From assembly GCF_030651745.1 (NCBI RefSeq), contig NZ_JAUSCC010000115.1, positions 18,265 to 82,264 of the forward strand: 64,000 nt of DNA, in the 5' to 3' direction. A model generated the notes under the pieces. It did not search any database, was not told where the DNA came from, and was given only the letters and a program-made list of their open reading frames with translations. Positions 1 through 9,491 of the stretch are shown piece by piece. The stretch is from Methylophaga sp. Lineage in GTDB: Bacteria > Pseudomonadota > Gammaproteobacteria > Nitrosococcales > Methylophagaceae. Positions within the stretch are counted from its first letter, which is position 1; each line of letters opens with the position of its first letter. A program made the position numbers and the translations under genes.

Positions 1-85
1 GTCAGCGTTCGTCGTTGAGATTTGTTCCGTCGGAACTGCGAGCTGTTATTATAGCTTCCGTTTTGAACTCATTCGGAAAAGCACT

Positions 86-583
86 GTGAACAAACCCGAA
101 CCACTGACTCAAGAAGCATATTTAGAAAAATGCAAAAGCGCCGCCAGTAAAGGCAATGCAATCGCGCAAAATACGCTGGGATTTCTTTATCTCAATGGTC
201 AAAGTGTCGAACAGGATTATCAGCAAGCAGCCAAATGGTTTCGTCATGCGGCCGATAATCATTATGCGCCAGCCCAATTTAATCTCGCCATCATGTACAA
301 ACTTGGCCAAGGGGTTGAGCAGAATCACTCTGAATCGATTAAATGGATGCAACTCGCTGCCAACCAAGGTTACGCTGAAGCGCAAAGCAACCTGGGCAAT
401 ATGTATTATCAGGGTCTTGCGGTAATGCAGGATTATCAAATGGCGTATATGTGGTGGTCTTTAGCAGAACAAAATGGTGTGGAAGATCTTCAACATATCA
501 AAACAGCCTTAATCAAAAAAATGACTGAGGCTGAAATCAACCAGGCCGAACAATCCATTAAACAATGGCAAAACAAGCAGTAG
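86..583 (+). CDS. Sel1-repeat (SLR/TPR-like) protein
   Basis: 165-residue protein made almost entirely of Sel1-like repeats. Three consecutive units are visible, each with an AxxxLGxxYxxG core (around residues 23-57, 58-93 and 94-130), followed by a short charged helical tail. Sel1 repeats are alpha-alpha solenoids that mediate protein-protein contacts; no catalytic residues are present. The start is a GTG at 86 with a GGAAAA stretch about 9 bases upstream. There is no signal peptide, so it is probably cytoplasmic. Partner and role are unknown. The adjacent alkyltransferase-like gene is convergent, so the two are not in one operon. Confidence 0.85.
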   Translation: MNKPEPLTQEAYLEKCKSAASKGNAIAQNTLGFLYLNGQSVEQDYQQAAKWFRHAADNHYAPAQFNLAIMYKLGQGVEQNHSESIKWMQLAANQGYAEAQSNLGNMYYQGLAVMQDYQMAYMWWSLAEQNGVEDLQHIKTALIKKMTEAEINQAEQSIKQWQNKQ

Positions 584-603
584 TTATAAATTAAATAGTG
601 TTA

Positions 604-909
604 TCACCAACGGTACTTTGACAGATTGATTTTATTGCCCTCAAACTGAACGGCTTCTTTTTCCAGTAAAGACTTCTGTCTTAGAAAGGCAGCACTACCC
701 ACTGGAAAAGCAATCTCACCTTTGGCATTAACCACCCGATACCAGGGCAATTCAGAATCATCTGGAAGCTGTTTTAAAGTGGCGCCCACATAGCGCGCAT
801 GATTTGGATAACCACAAAGTTTGGCGATCTGCCCATAGGTCGTAACTTTTCCTGCAGGAATTAATGCCACCACCTGCCAGATAATTTCGTTAAGGCTTAA
901 CTGATTCAA
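604..909 (-). CDS. Alkyltransferase-like protein (ATL, MGMT DNA-binding fold)
   Basis: 101 residues matching the C-terminal DNA-binding domain of O6-methylguanine methyltransferase (VTTYGQIAKLCGYPNHARYVG, then LPWYRVVNAKGEI). In true MGMT the active site reads PCHRV; here the cysteine position is tryptophan (PWYRV), the hallmark of ATL proteins. ATLs flip and bind O6-alkylguanine without removing the alkyl group and hand the lesion to nucleotide excision repair. The length is typical of ATL/YbaZ proteins. The start codon is TTG; no better ATG precedes it in frame. It is a single-gene unit convergent with the Sel1 gene. Confidence 0.88.
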   Translation of the reverse strand: MNQLSLNEIIWQVVALIPAGKVTTYGQIAKLCGYPNHARYVGATLKQLPDDSELPWYRVVNAKGEIAFPVGSAAFLRQKSLLEKEAVQFEGNKINLSKYRW

Positions 910-1049
910 ATGACTTTTCTCTCTTTCCAGCGTTTAATTGCAGCTTTAAAACCTTTCACAACAAGCCATTGTCTATTGAACTCGACGACAAGTTTCATCA
1001 CACTGACAGCATAAGCCAGTCTCTGCACCACATTAAGGAAATCTCAACC

Positions 1050-1487
1050 ATGCTAAATGTTCTTCGTTCTTCCATGCTTTTTGCAAGTGTCGTGTTATTT
1101 AGCACCCAGGCTTTGGCAGAAACGCCGAATCTGCAACCTGGGCTGTGGGCATACACCAGCAACACCTCTATTGAAGGGCCAATGAATATGCCCCCACAGA
1201 AAAATAGTAATCAGGAGTGCCTGACACAGGCCAAACTGGATCAAGGGATAGATGTACTGAATATTCCTAAAAGCTGTAATGTGACACAGGCCGATATCAA
1301 ACGCGACCGGGTTGATTATGCCGCCTCTTGCAATATGGAAGGCATCACCACTTTGTTTAAAGGCTATGCCACCTTCCATGGAAATAGTCTAAAGGGCAAA
1401 ATGAGCAGCGATATGAATACCCCGCTCGGCCCAATGACAATGAAGACTGACTATCAAGGCGAACGCATTGGTGATTGCTCACCTTAA
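1050..1487 (+). CDS. DUF3617-family secreted protein
   Basis: 145 residues from an ATG at 1050, chosen because AAGGAA lies 9 bases upstream and the product then opens with a classical signal peptide (MLNVLRSSMLFASVVLF, cleaved after ALA). The frame is open to 969, but the extra residues do not resemble a leader. The mature part starts with PNLQPGLWAYTS and carries paired cysteines in QECLTQ, KSCNVT, ASCNMEG and GDCSP, the pattern of DUF3617 periplasmic proteins. The function of the family is unknown. A hairpin ending in a T-rich run follows at 1548-1590. Confidence 0.8.
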   Translation: MLNVLRSSMLFASVVLFSTQALAETPNLQPGLWAYTSNTSIEGPMNMPPQKNSNQECLTQAKLDQGIDVLNIPKSCNVTQADIKRDRVDYAASCNMEGITTLFKGYATFHGNSLKGKMSSDMNTPLGPMTMKTDYQGERIGDCSP

Positions 1488-1547
1488 TTGATAAACCACT
1501 TCATCATTGCTCCTGACAACTTCTTACGACGTCAGAGTCAGGCAACA

Positions 1548-1590
1548 CACCCCATTCTCAACAAAATCCAGTTGTAATGGGGTGATTTTA
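1548..1590 (+). terminator. Probable Rho-independent terminator after the DUF3617 gene
   Basis: CACCCCATT (1548-1556) pairs with AATGGGGTG (1576-1584), with an extra ACAA/TTGT pairing inside the loop, followed by ATTTTATC. It lies 60 bases after the stop codon of the DUF3617 gene. The rest of 1591-1740 is AT-rich promoter-like sequence for the protease gene. Confidence 0.5.
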
Positions 1591-1740
1591 TCGGCATAGC
1601 CAATCTACTGCTTTATTAAAACTTACACGCCCTACTGCATCGTATTAAACTCATACAATTACTTGAACTTTTTGCATACAAAAATGCCTAGTTTTTAACT
1701 GTTTAAACTCCAACTTTCTGGTCTCAGGGAGGTGGTTTGA

Positions 1741-2688
1741 ATGTGGCGTTTACTGTCAGTACTGTTTGGCTGCACTATCATGATGCCGGTTCATGCCGTT
1801 ATCCACGGCGAACCAATGCCTATTGAGCAGGTTTCCACCGGCCAAATTCATATCGAGCAACTCAAATGGTATGGCGGCACCAATACTCAGGTGACTGAGC
1901 AGGATGAATGCAGCTCGGTGGTGGTGGGCACTCATCCGCTTACCGTTTTAACCGTTTCCCATTGTTTACGTGATTCAAAAATACACCCCATCACCCGAAC
2001 TCCCGTGGTCAAAATCTTTTTAGGTCGCCCCGTACCCGCCATCCGTGCAGCACTTTACAATCGATTTAACGAAGTTGAAAACAACCTCGCTGCCGATCTG
2101 GCCGTTTTAATATTTGATGGCGATGCACCAGAAGGCATTGAAGCGATCCCGGTGCTCAGTTCACTTAATGCATCACAGGCATTAGTATGTGGCTATGGAC
2201 GCGGTATTGACGATCGCAAGATTGATAACCCACGTTGTGCAGTCAAACCGTTACTGTCAGCTGAAGAAGACTTTTATCAGTTTGTACCTGAATTTTACGA
2301 ACAGCTTGATCCCCTGTTACACCTGCAATTTCGTGCACAGTTTTTAGCCAAACACGCGATGGTAAGTTCAAGCTCAGCACTGTTAGCGGTGAGCCGGGTA
2401 CAAAATGAGCGCTATCAATTCGATTTACCCATGCCAACACGCGGTGATTCTGGAGGCCCGTGGATTGTAAATCTTAATAATGGCCAACAAGGGGTCATCG
2501 CCCTAACCAGCTTTGTCGAAACCTTTTATCGTAAAAATAAACAATGGCCTTTTTTTAACGAAAATCGTGCTCCATTAATGGATTTTCCATATGCCGCCTT
2601 TGGCGTCCGGTTAGATACTGTGGAAGCCCAAGCCTTATTCAACAGGGCGCGTCTAGAAGGGGCTGACATTCATATGTTGTCTGAGTGA
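1741..2688 (+). CDS. Secreted trypsin-like serine protease (S1 family)
   Basis: 315 residues with an N-terminal signal peptide (about residues 1-19, ending VHA). The chymotrypsin-fold triad is visible: His in LTVSHCLRD (about residue 75), Asp in NLAADLAVLIFD (about 121) and Ser in TRGDSGGPW (about 239). A strong ribosome site (AGGGAGG) precedes the ATG. The family hydrolyses peptide bonds, and this one would act in the periplasm or outside the cell. The enzyme is longer than minimal trypsins, with an insertion of about 60 residues between the Asp and Ser motifs. The substrate is unknown. It stands alone between two terminator-like or AT-rich gaps. Confidence 0.9.
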   Translation: MWRLLSVLFGCTIMMPVHAVIHGEPMPIEQVSTGQIHIEQLKWYGGTNTQVTEQDECSSVVVGTHPLTVLTVSHCLRDSKIHPITRTPVVKIFLGRPVPAIRAALYNRFNEVENNLAADLAVLIFDGDAPEGIEAIPVLSSLNASQALVCGYGRGIDDRKIDNPRCAVKPLLSAEEDFYQFVPEFYEQLDPLLHLQFRAQFLAKHAMVSSSSALLAVSRVQNERYQFDLPMPTRGDSGGPWIVNLNNGQQGVIALTSFVETFYRKNKQWPFFNENRAPLMDFPYAAFGVRLDTVEAQALFNRARLEGADIHMLSE

Positions 2689-2801
2689 GTTTTTTTTATT
2701 GATCATGCTGTTTAGCCCTAAGCCTGGAACGAACAATCAATGCTAAGCTAGGGCTGATTACTTAAAACGCTTATTCGGCTTACCATTGAAGAGACTCAAA
2801 A

Positions 2802-3227
2802 ATGACACTCGCAAATATTTATCAGCTGACTTTTTCCGGCTTGTTTATCATCTTGTTGACGCTGCTGGTGCAATGGTTTGTTGCCAGCAAAACCAAAGCC
2901 TCACAGGCTGGGGCGATCCCCGGCAAGATTGCTGAAAATCTGAGCCATGACTCTTTTGTGTTTAGAGCCCATCGCACTTTTATGAACTCCCTGGAAAATC
3001 TGCCATTAATGTTTGGCACCACGTTTATGGCAATTTTAATTGGTACCAATGCGTTATGGACCGGCATCATTGTGTGGATTTTTGCCATCGCCCGAATCGG
3101 GCATATGGCTTTGTATTATGTCATTGCCACCGAACAGAACCCCAGCCCACGAACCTGGTTTTTTATGATTGGTCTGCTGGCCAATGTGGCCTTATTGCTG
3201 TTATGTGGGGTTGAACTGTTTAGCTAA
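2802..3227 (+). CDS. MAPEG-family membrane protein
   Basis: 141 residues with four predicted membrane helices, including FSGLFIILLTLLVQWFVA and the final GLLANVALLLLCGVEL. The pattern RAHRTFMNSLENLPLM is the MAPEG signature region (microsomal-type glutathione transferase and eicosanoid-metabolism fold). Bacterial members are often glutathione S-transferases or peroxidases, but the actual activity cannot be read from sequence. The product is an inner-membrane protein and the gene is monocistronic, convergent with the spike-like gene. Confidence 0.85.
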   Translation: MTLANIYQLTFSGLFIILLTLLVQWFVASKTKASQAGAIPGKIAENLSHDSFVFRAHRTFMNSLENLPLMFGTTFMAILIGTNALWTGIIVWIFAIARIGHMALYYVIATEQNPSPRTWFFMIGLLANVALLLLCGVELFS

Positions 3228-3233
3228 TTTAAC

Positions 3234-3785
3234 TTACATGATATTGCCTTCGCCAGGGCTGTATTGGGCAGCAATAACACTGTTGGCAATCAAAGCGTCA
3301 CATTTCAAAACACCCGAAAAGTTAACCAATTGCGTATCCACTCTGAGATTACTAGCTGCCAAACTTAGCTGATCGGCATTCATCGATATTCTGCTGGCTG
3401 AAATCCTGATCTCGCCATCCGCACTTAAAGTCACTTGCTGGCCATAACTTGTGGCTAAAGTTAACGCATTTTCATCAACTGAAAGCGTGATCACATTTTC
3501 TGTATTGAATGCTAGTTGTAATGGAGCATTTTGCTGCTCGGCAATACAGACTGACTTTTCCATATATAGCACCAGAGCGTCACTATTTGAGTCATGGGCT
3601 AAATACATCACAGAGTCACCTACGGAAAAAACGGCTTTGACTTTAAAAGCCCCCAGCGGAATATTATTAACCTTGGCCCATAACTCTTCACCTGTAGTAA
3701 TTGTCTGTACTCGAATTCGTCCTTGTTGTAACGGATCTTCAGTAGACACCACCATACCGCGATGTAATGCAAGATTGTTTGCCAT
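3234..3785 (-). CDS. Phage baseplate gpV/VgrG-spike-like orphan protein
   Basis: 183 residues. The N-terminus has the OB-fold pattern of contractile-tail spike proteins: RGMVVSTEDPLQQGRIRVQ, then ELWAKVNN and VGDSVMYL. The C-terminal 90 residues are short beta-rich segments (VTLSADGEIRISAS, ISMNADQLSL) ending in CDALIANSVIAAQYSPGEGN, which resembles the triple-stranded needle end of Mu gp45-type and T6SS-associated spikes. In tails these proteins form the membrane-piercing trimer. No other tail, sheath, hub or T6SS gene is nearby: neighbours are MAPEG and carbonic anhydrase. It may serve a distant contractile system, be a remnant, or be domesticated. Family assignment is from motif recall. 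Confidence 0.6.
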   Translation of the reverse strand: MANNLALHRGMVVSTEDPLQQGRIRVQTITTGEELWAKVNNIPLGAFKVKAVFSVGDSVMYLAHDSNSDALVLYMEKSVCIAEQQNAPLQLAFNTENVITLSVDENALTLATSYGQQVTLSADGEIRISASRISMNADQLSLAASNLRVDTQLVNFSGVLKCDALIANSVIAAQYSPGEGNIM

Positions 3786-3880
3786 ATCAATCTCCTGATG
3801 ATGTTTAAAATTGAATTTTGTTACTCGCAGACACTATTTGAAATAGAATTTTCATAACGCTAATCAGTGGGATAAACAAA

Positions 3881-4414
3881 GTGATTCGAAATTTTCGGGG
3901 AAAACAGCCTAAATTCGGTGAACGGGTTTGGCTTGATGACAGTGCCGTGATTATTGGCGATGTTGAAATCGGTGATGACAGCTCGGTGTGGCCGTTGGTG
4001 TCGATTCGTGGTGATATGCATCAAATCCGCATTGGCGCTCGCACCAGTATTCAGGATAACTCCTGTTTGCATATTACCCACGCCAGCAAATTTAACCCGG
4101 AAGGTCATCCGTTAACCATCGGTAATGATGTCACTGTGGGTCATATGGTAATGCTGCACGGCTGCACAATTGGTAATCAGGTTTTAGTTGGCATGTCCTC
4201 CACCATTCTTGATGGGGTGGTTATTGAAGACAAGGTTGTGATTGGGGCTGGTTCATTGGTGCCACCGGGGAAACGGCTTGAATCCGGTTATCTGTATCTC
4301 GGTTCACCGGTAAAACAAGTTCGGCCACTGACTGAAACCGAACTGAATTATTTCCAGTATGCCTGCCAGAACTATGTGAAACTGAAAAACGAATATCTGA
4401 ATAACAATTATTAA
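3881..4414 (+). CDS. Gamma-class carbonic anhydrase family protein
   Basis: 177-residue left-handed beta-helix protein of the YrdA/CaiE type. Hexapeptide repeats run from about residue 12 to 150 (AVIIGDVEIGDDSSVWP, then VVIEDKVVIGAGSLV). Histidines expected to hold the metal are present in LHITHAS and VGHMVMLHGC. The start is GTG at 3881. Family members are trimeric and bind Zn or Fe; some hydrate CO2, but many YrdA-type proteins have weak or unknown activity. The stop codon overlaps the stop of the convergent HDOD gene by 4 bases. Confidence 0.88.
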   Translation: MIRNFRGKQPKFGERVWLDDSAVIIGDVEIGDDSSVWPLVSIRGDMHQIRIGARTSIQDNSCLHITHASKFNPEGHPLTIGNDVTVGHMVMLHGCTIGNQVLVGMSSTILDGVVIEDKVVIGAGSLVPPGKRLESGYLYLGSPVKQVRPLTETELNYFQYACQNYVKLKNEYLNNNY

Positions 4415-5268
4415 GCCGCCAGCTGTTTGAGTCGCTCGTTGATCTGATCTTTCTTGGTTAATAGTTTCTGGGTATCTGCTAATTCGAACTCAACAATAGC
4501 GATGGATGACTGCGGAAAATTATCTGCCAACTCATCATTGAGCATGGCATCAGCAGCATACCTGGCCATGTTTACTACTGCGGCCAATTGACTTGCCTGT
4601 TTGTCAGTCGAAGGCGTTTCGAGATGTTGAATGGTTTCAATGACCAGAGCCGGCATGCGCCAGCGAATAACGATCATCTGCGAAACGATCAGCCAGTATT
4701 TCTCTTCCAGCTGATGAACAATGGCATCATCCAAAGGTAAACTTTGTTGCTCAGCAACATCAATCAGCGTTTGAAGTACTGCAGGGCGGCCGATTGAATG
4801 AATCAATCCCGCCAGAAAAGCGACTTCGACATTTACGTTGCAATGGCTGGCAATCTCCTTAGCCCACAATGATGTCGCCAGTGCCTGCTGCCAGATTGCC
4901 TCTGCATAGCCTTCATAACCCGGGGTATTGAATAATTTCGCATTGAGTACGGCGCTAATAGCAATTTCACTGACCGTTACCATACCCAGCCGGGCAATCG
5001 CCTGTTGCAGTGATGTCAGATTTGACATCGGAGTATAAGCTGCCGAGTTGGCGATACGCATCACATGCCCAGCAAGCGATGGATCACTTTCAATCAACCG
5101 CGCCATTTGACTTGCATCAGACTCTTTATCATTGGCCAGCATAAATGCTTTATTGGCGACTTCAGGCAGGATCGGAACCTCTACAAATCCCTCCGCAATA
5201 GCCTGGTTTAAAAGCGCTTCCAGTTCAGGTTCTGCCTGCTGATTATCATCTTGCATCTGTTCACCCAT
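4411..5268 (-). CDS. HDOD-domain signalling protein
   Basis: 285 residues, essentially one HDOD domain (residues about 18-215) with the typical opening FVEVPILPEVANKAFMLA and the core SLQQAIARLGMVTVSEIAIS. HDOD is an HD-related fold that usually lacks the metal-binding HD pair, so it is likely a non-catalytic signalling module; these proteins take part in c-di-GMP, chemotaxis or stress signalling in gammaproteobacteria. There is no extra output domain. It is transcribed divergently from the HD-GYP gene across a 170-base spacer, suggesting related roles. Confidence 0.88.
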   Translation of the reverse strand: MGEQMQDDNQQAEPELEALLNQAIAEGFVEVPILPEVANKAFMLANDKESDASQMARLIESDPSLAGHVMRIANSAAYTPMSNLTSLQQAIARLGMVTVSEIAISAVLNAKLFNTPGYEGYAEAIWQQALATSLWAKEIASHCNVNVEVAFLAGLIHSIGRPAVLQTLIDVAEQQSLPLDDAIVHQLEEKYWLIVSQMIVIRWRMPALVIETIQHLETPSTDKQASQLAAVVNMARYAADAMLNDELADNFPQSSIAIVEFELADTQKLLTKKDQINERLKQLAA

Positions 5269-5438
5269 TGTTTTTATTCACTATGTATTTTCAAGCCATA
5301 CCTTAATAGGGCTTTTTGCTGCTATGCGTTTGAGGATACTCCTCTATTTTTTAAATTAAAAACACATAAATTTCACACTCGCCAGATTAAAGTGATGAAA
5401 AGTTTTTTGATTGTTTTGCCGTTTAAGGGACAACAACA

Positions 5439-6662
5439 TTGGTCAAGTGCATTTCCTCAAGTGAGCTAAGACCTGGAATGTTTATACAGAAGCTTGGCGG
5501 TTCATGGATGAAACACCCGTTTTTACGCAGCAGCTTTTTGTTAACAGATCCAGATGATATTAAAAAAATTCTTGAGGCCGGCATTGAGGAAGTCTGGATC
5601 GATGAGGACAAAGGCGAGCCCCTACAAAATAACACTTCCACTAATTCTTCAACACGATCAACGACTGAAGAATCATCACCCTCTCCAGAGAAGATTGAGC
5701 AAACTGCCGAAGATATAAAATCCGTCGTTCCAAGCTCAATGGAAGAAGATATCGTTCGTGCACGAAAAGTGTTCAATGATGCCAAACCCTTCGTTATGGC
5801 GATGTACAAAGATGCCCGACTGGGTAAAGCCATCGACCCTCATACAACATTACCGTTAGTTAATGAAATTGATTTAATGGTGCAGCGAAATTCGGCAGCA
5901 ATTCTCAGTGTGGCTCGGCTGAAAACTCATGATGACTACACTTATATGCATTCAGTCGCCGTGTGTGCATTGATGATATCACTGGCACGCCAGCTTAATC
6001 TTAATGAACAGCAGATAAAAATCGCAGGGATTGGTGGATTAATGCACGATCTTGGTAAAGCGCTTATGCCTCTGGATGTGCTAAACAAACCCGGAAAACT
6101 CTCTGATGCAGAATACGACATCATGAAAAAACACCCGGCTGCCGGTGCCAAATTACTTCAGGATTCAGGTGCCGAGCCCGAGGTGGTGGATATCGCTTTG
6201 CATCATCACGAAAAAATCAACGGTTTAGGTTACCCAAGTCGTTTACAGGGTGAAGAAATATCACTTTTATCGCGAATGGCAGCCATTTGTGATGTCTATG
6301 ATGCTGTGACTTCAGAACGTGCTTATAAACTGGCTTGGGATCCTGCCGGTACGATTCGAGAAATGGCCAACTGGGAAGGTCATTTTGACAAACAAATCTT
6401 CAATACTTTTGTAAAAATGGTCGGCATATATCCAGTTGGTTCATTAGTGCGGTTGACATCACAACGCCTTGCGGTAGTTATCGAGCCTGGAGTGACATCT
6501 CTGGTAAAACCTAAAGTGAAAGTGTTTTTTTCATTGCGTTCAAAAGCCCCTATTCAAATACAGGTTATAGATCTCGCACTGCCAAGTTGCAAAGAAACCA
6601 TTGAGGGACCTGAAGATCCATCAAAATGGCATTTCAAGCATTTGGATCAATTATGGCAATAA
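5439..6662 (+). CDS. HD-GYP c-di-GMP phosphodiesterase with DUF3391 N-terminus
   Basis: 407 residues. The start is a TTG at 5439 with AAGGGA 9 bases upstream; it places the DUF3391 motif (SSELRPGMFIQKL, then WMKHPF) at the N-terminus, as expected. A charged Ser/Thr-rich linker (about 60-90) leads to the HD-GYP domain (about 150-320): HSVAVCALM, GLMHDLGKALMP and HHHEKINGLGYP. The metal-binding HD pair and a close relative of the HHExxDGxGYP loop are present, Asn replacing the Asp of DG. The likely reaction is hydrolysis of c-di-GMP to pGpG or GMP in the cytoplasm. Divergent from the HDOD gene. Confidence 0.9.
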   Translation: MVKCISSSELRPGMFIQKLGGSWMKHPFLRSSFLLTDPDDIKKILEAGIEEVWIDEDKGEPLQNNTSTNSSTRSTTEESSPSPEKIEQTAEDIKSVVPSSMEEDIVRARKVFNDAKPFVMAMYKDARLGKAIDPHTTLPLVNEIDLMVQRNSAAILSVARLKTHDDYTYMHSVAVCALMISLARQLNLNEQQIKIAGIGGLMHDLGKALMPLDVLNKPGKLSDAEYDIMKKHPAAGAKLLQDSGAEPEVVDIALHHHEKINGLGYPSRLQGEEISLLSRMAAICDVYDAVTSERAYKLAWDPAGTIREMANWEGHFDKQIFNTFVKMVGIYPVGSLVRLTSQRLAVVIEPGVTSLVKPKVKVFFSLRSKAPIQIQVIDLALPSCKETIEGPEDPSKWHFKHLDQLWQ

Positions 6663-6714
6663 TAGATTTTGACTTGTCCTGCTTGGCTTAAAAACAATGC
6701 TGTTAAAGCGTGCA

Positions 6715-7476
6715 TCACACTTTTACTTTATAGCCCGTTTTAAAAATCCACCAGATAAACAGCATAAACACGATCAGGAAAGCGGAAACCATCACCAGAC
6801 TTAATGTCAGGCTAACATCCGCGGTGCCATAAAAACTCCAGCGAAAACCACTAACCAGATACACCACCGGGTTGAACAAGGTTACTTTCTGCCAGAACTC
6901 CGGCAACATGCTGATCGAATAAAATGTGCCCCCCAGAAAGGCTAAAGGTGTGACTACCATCAATGGAATAACCTGTAACTTTTCAAAACCATCGGCCACA
7001 ACGCCAAGGATAAAACCCAGCATGCTGAAAGTAATACAGGTCAGCACCAGAAACAGCATCATCCACAGCGGATGCAGAATCGAGTAATCCACAAATAATT
7101 TGGCGGTGAGCAAAATCAACATCGCCAGAATAATCGACTTAGTAGCAGCTGCTCCCACATAACCAACCACAATCTCAAATGCCGAAACCGGTGCCGACAA
7201 AACTTCGTATATTGCACCGGACCACTTGGGCATATAAATGCCGAATGAGGCGTTGGAGGTGGTTTCAGTCAACACCATCAACATGATCAAGCCCGGAATA
7301 ATAAAGGCTCCATAACTGACACCACCGATTTCAGTCATCGCCGAACCGATGGCCGACCCGAATACGATGAAATACAGCGAGGTAGACAACACCGGCGAAG
7401 CAATACTTTGCAGCGGCGTGCGCCAGCTACGATGGAGTTCGGATAAATAAATGGCTTTAATCGCATACCAGTTCAT
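6715..7476 (-). CDS. ABC-2 type transporter permease (YadH-like)
   Basis: 253 residues with six hydrophobic segments. It matches the ABC-2 permease family: opening [20 protein letters not shown], a [13 protein letters not shown] segment, and [19 protein letters not shown] in the fifth helix region. It forms the membrane channel of an exporter with the ATPase encoded immediately upstream; the genes overlap by 4 bases (7473-7476), so they are translationally coupled. E. coli YadGH is the closest named arrangement I recognise; its substrate is unknown. Confidence 0.9.
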   Translation of the reverse strand: MNWYAIKAIYLSELHRSWRTPLQSIASPVLSTSLYFIVFGSAIGSAMTEIGGVSYGAFIIPGLIMLMVLTETTSNASFGIYMPKWSGAIYEVLSAPVSAFEIVVGYVGAAATKSIILAMLILLTAKLFVDYSILHPLWMMLFLVLTCITFSMLGFILGVVADGFEKLQVIPLMVVTPLAFLGGTFYSISMLPEFWQKVTLFNPVVYLVSGFRWSFYGTADVSLTLSLVMVSAFLIVFMLFIWWIFKTGYKVKV

Positions 7477-8402
7477 TTTGACTCCTCCACCAGACTGACA
7501 AATATTTGTTCCAGGGTGCTTTGTTTGGTTTGCACATCGCTCAGCTCAATACCAGAACGATGAATCGCCGCCAGCACTTCAGTCACATGATTGGATGGTT
7601 GATTGTTATCGTAATCATAGGTCAACGTTTTGCCGTCTTCGCCAATTTGCAACACAAAGCCATTGAGTTCGCTGGGTAGCTCTGTAATCGGATGCTGTAA
7701 CTGCAGGATAAGTTGTTTACGCCCCAGTTTTTTCATTAATTCACGCTTGTTTTCCACCAACAGAATCTCACCATGATTAATAATGCCAATCCTATCGGCG
7801 ATCTCTTCGGCTTCTTCAATGTAATGCGTGGTGAGAATAATGGTGGTGCCTCGTTGACGTAACTTTTCCACCAGACGCCACATATCACGACGTAACTCCA
7901 CGTCGACACCGGCGGTCGGTTCATCCAGAAATAATATTTCCGGCTCATGAGCCAAAGCCTTAGCAATCAACACCCGGCGTTTCATGCCACCGGAAAGGAA
8001 TTGGATTTTGGCGTGGCGTTTATCCCATAACGATAATGCTTTAAGAATTTCTTCCAGATACGCATCATCACGCGGCTTACCAAACACACCGCGACTGAAC
8101 ACCATGGTATTCCAGACAAAGGCAAACACATCAATGGCTAATTCTTGTGGCACCAAACCAATTTGTTTGCGGGCCTGCCGATAGTCTTTGACGACATCAT
8201 AGCCACCGACCAACACCTGACCTTCGCCCACATTCACCAGACCACAAATAATGCTAATTAACGTGGTCTTGCCAGCGCCATTGGGGCCTAACAGAGCGAA
8301 GATCTCGCCCCGTTTAATTTGTAGATTGATCTGATTTAACGCTTGAAATCCAGAGGGATACTTTTTACTGAGATTGCGCACATCAATGATGTGATTTTCC
8401 AT
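7473..8402 (-). CDS. ABC transporter ATP-binding protein (YadG-like)
   Basis: 309 residues from the ATG at 8402, preferred because AAGGAA sits 8 bases upstream; a GTG at 8420 would add six residues. Walker A (GPNGAGKTT, about residue 36), the signature LSGGMKRRV, Walker B ([10 protein letters not shown]) and the H-loop (TTHYIEEAE) are all intact. The C-terminal 80 residues form the usual drug-export accessory region. It powers the ABC-2 permease encoded downstream. Promoter sequence must lie in 8403-8629, which is AT-rich and otherwise featureless. Confidence 0.92.
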   Translation of the reverse strand: MENHIIDVRNLSKKYPSGFQALNQINLQIKRGEIFALLGPNGAGKTTLISIICGLVNVGEGQVLVGGYDVVKDYRQARKQIGLVPQELAIDVFAFVWNTMVFSRGVFGKPRDDAYLEEILKALSLWDKRHAKIQFLSGGMKRRVLIAKALAHEPEILFLDEPTAGVDVELRRDMWRLVEKLRQRGTTIILTTHYIEEAEEIADRIGIINHGEILLVENKRELMKKLGRKQLILQLQHPITELPSELNGFVLQIGEDGKTLTYDYDNNQPSNHVTEVLAAIHRSGIELSDVQTKQSTLEQIFVSLVEESK

Positions 8403-8629
8403 CACTTGCGTTTCCTTCACGGCGTTGTGTAAAAGCTTAGTCGTATTAGAGTGTCATTATTCGACAAGGTTTAAAAATAACGCTATTTAAACTGCGGACA
8501 ACATTGTTAGTTTCAAAAAAAACATTTTGTCTAACTCACTGCAGGCTGACACTGTCACATTAAATAACGGTTAAGTTATAGCAAAAAGGTCATTTTCAAG
8601 CCTGACTTGTCAATTAGCAACGCATCCAA

Positions 8630-9487
8630 TCAAGGTAACGGACGTTGGGCCGGCCACGCCGTTGCCGGTGCAGGTTGCATAGCTGATTCGTCAAAAGCCC
8701 TGTTAATTCGAAACGCAACCGTTGTGACCTTATCCTGCACATCTCCACCAGGTTCTTGCTGCAGTGTAATACTTCTGAACAGTTCATAGTGGTGCGCCTC
8801 CAGAACTGAAGTGACCTTGGAGCCCCGTGGCTCAAAGCCCCATTCAACTCCACCTACCCAAGTACAGGCAATAGCACCTTTGTTACCTGCAATAGCTCTC
8901 TCTACACATGGCTGTCCAGCGACAGTTTGCAGCCTACCTGCAGATGTTGTCTCTGCTCTGGCCGGAGAGCGTAACAGCAAAGTCGCATCGGTACTGGCCA
9001 ACGGGGCGACATTAAATGGCTGATTGTCATTTAAATTGATACCACGCAGCCCTTGTTGATCAATCAATACATGACGACCGCTGCTGACCAGCTGGAAATG
9101 ACAGCGAGGTTTTTTTTGCGGCCCAGCGATCTTATAGTCCCAGAATTCCAGCCGGTACGCTGTTCTATCCTGATCCAACCATCGCTGCAGACGAATTGTA
9201 CCTATCTTCAGTGCTTCACTTTCCAACAAGGCTTTGGTCGGAATGCGCTCTTCTCTACAAACATCCAATAAATCTCTGTACAACTCCCTGCGATGTTCCG
9301 CTGAAGTCGGAACAATGATCTGATCAATATAAATTTTCGGCATCGGTGCTGGCTGCTCAATCACCTCCGCGGTACTGGTATCAGGAACAGCTGAATTTGA
9401 ATCTGATTCCCCACTACAGGCAATCAGCATTAACCCCAACATAATGGTTACAAAACTGCTTCGCATCATCTGAAATATGCTCATCAT
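8630..9487 (-). CDS. Uncharacterised lipoprotein
   Basis: About 285 residues from the first ATG (9487); a TTG at 9499 is also in frame. The leader ends in a lipobox (LMLIAC) followed by a low-complexity Ser/Asp linker, so this is a lipoprotein, probably outer-membrane or periplasmic. I do not recognise the body; it has scattered cysteines (DVCREE, PRCHFQ, QPCVERA, IACTWVG) and the segment EWGFEPRGSKV. It begins a few bases after the stop of the preceding lipoprotein gene (9492), so the two form an operon. The C-terminus is Ala/Pro-rich. Confidence 0.7.
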   Translation of the reverse strand: MMSIFQMMRSSFVTIMLGLMLIACSGESDSNSAVPDTSTAEVIEQPAPMPKIYIDQIIVPTSAEHRRELYRDLLDVCREERIPTKALLESEALKIGTIRLQRWLDQDRTAYRLEFWDYKIAGPQKKPRCHFQLVSSGRHVLIDQQGLRGINLNDNQPFNVAPLASTDATLLLRSPARAETTSAGRLQTVAGQPCVERAIAGNKGAIACTWVGGVEWGFEPRGSKVTSVLEAHHYELFRSITLQQEPGGDVQDKVTTVAFRINRAFDESAMQPAPATAWPAQRPLP

Positions 9488-9491
9488 CGGT

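Noticed and set aside
3234..3785. Prophage region
   Set aside because: Only one tail-spike-like gene; neighbours on both sides are ordinary cellular genes and no integrase, capsid, portal or lysis gene is present.
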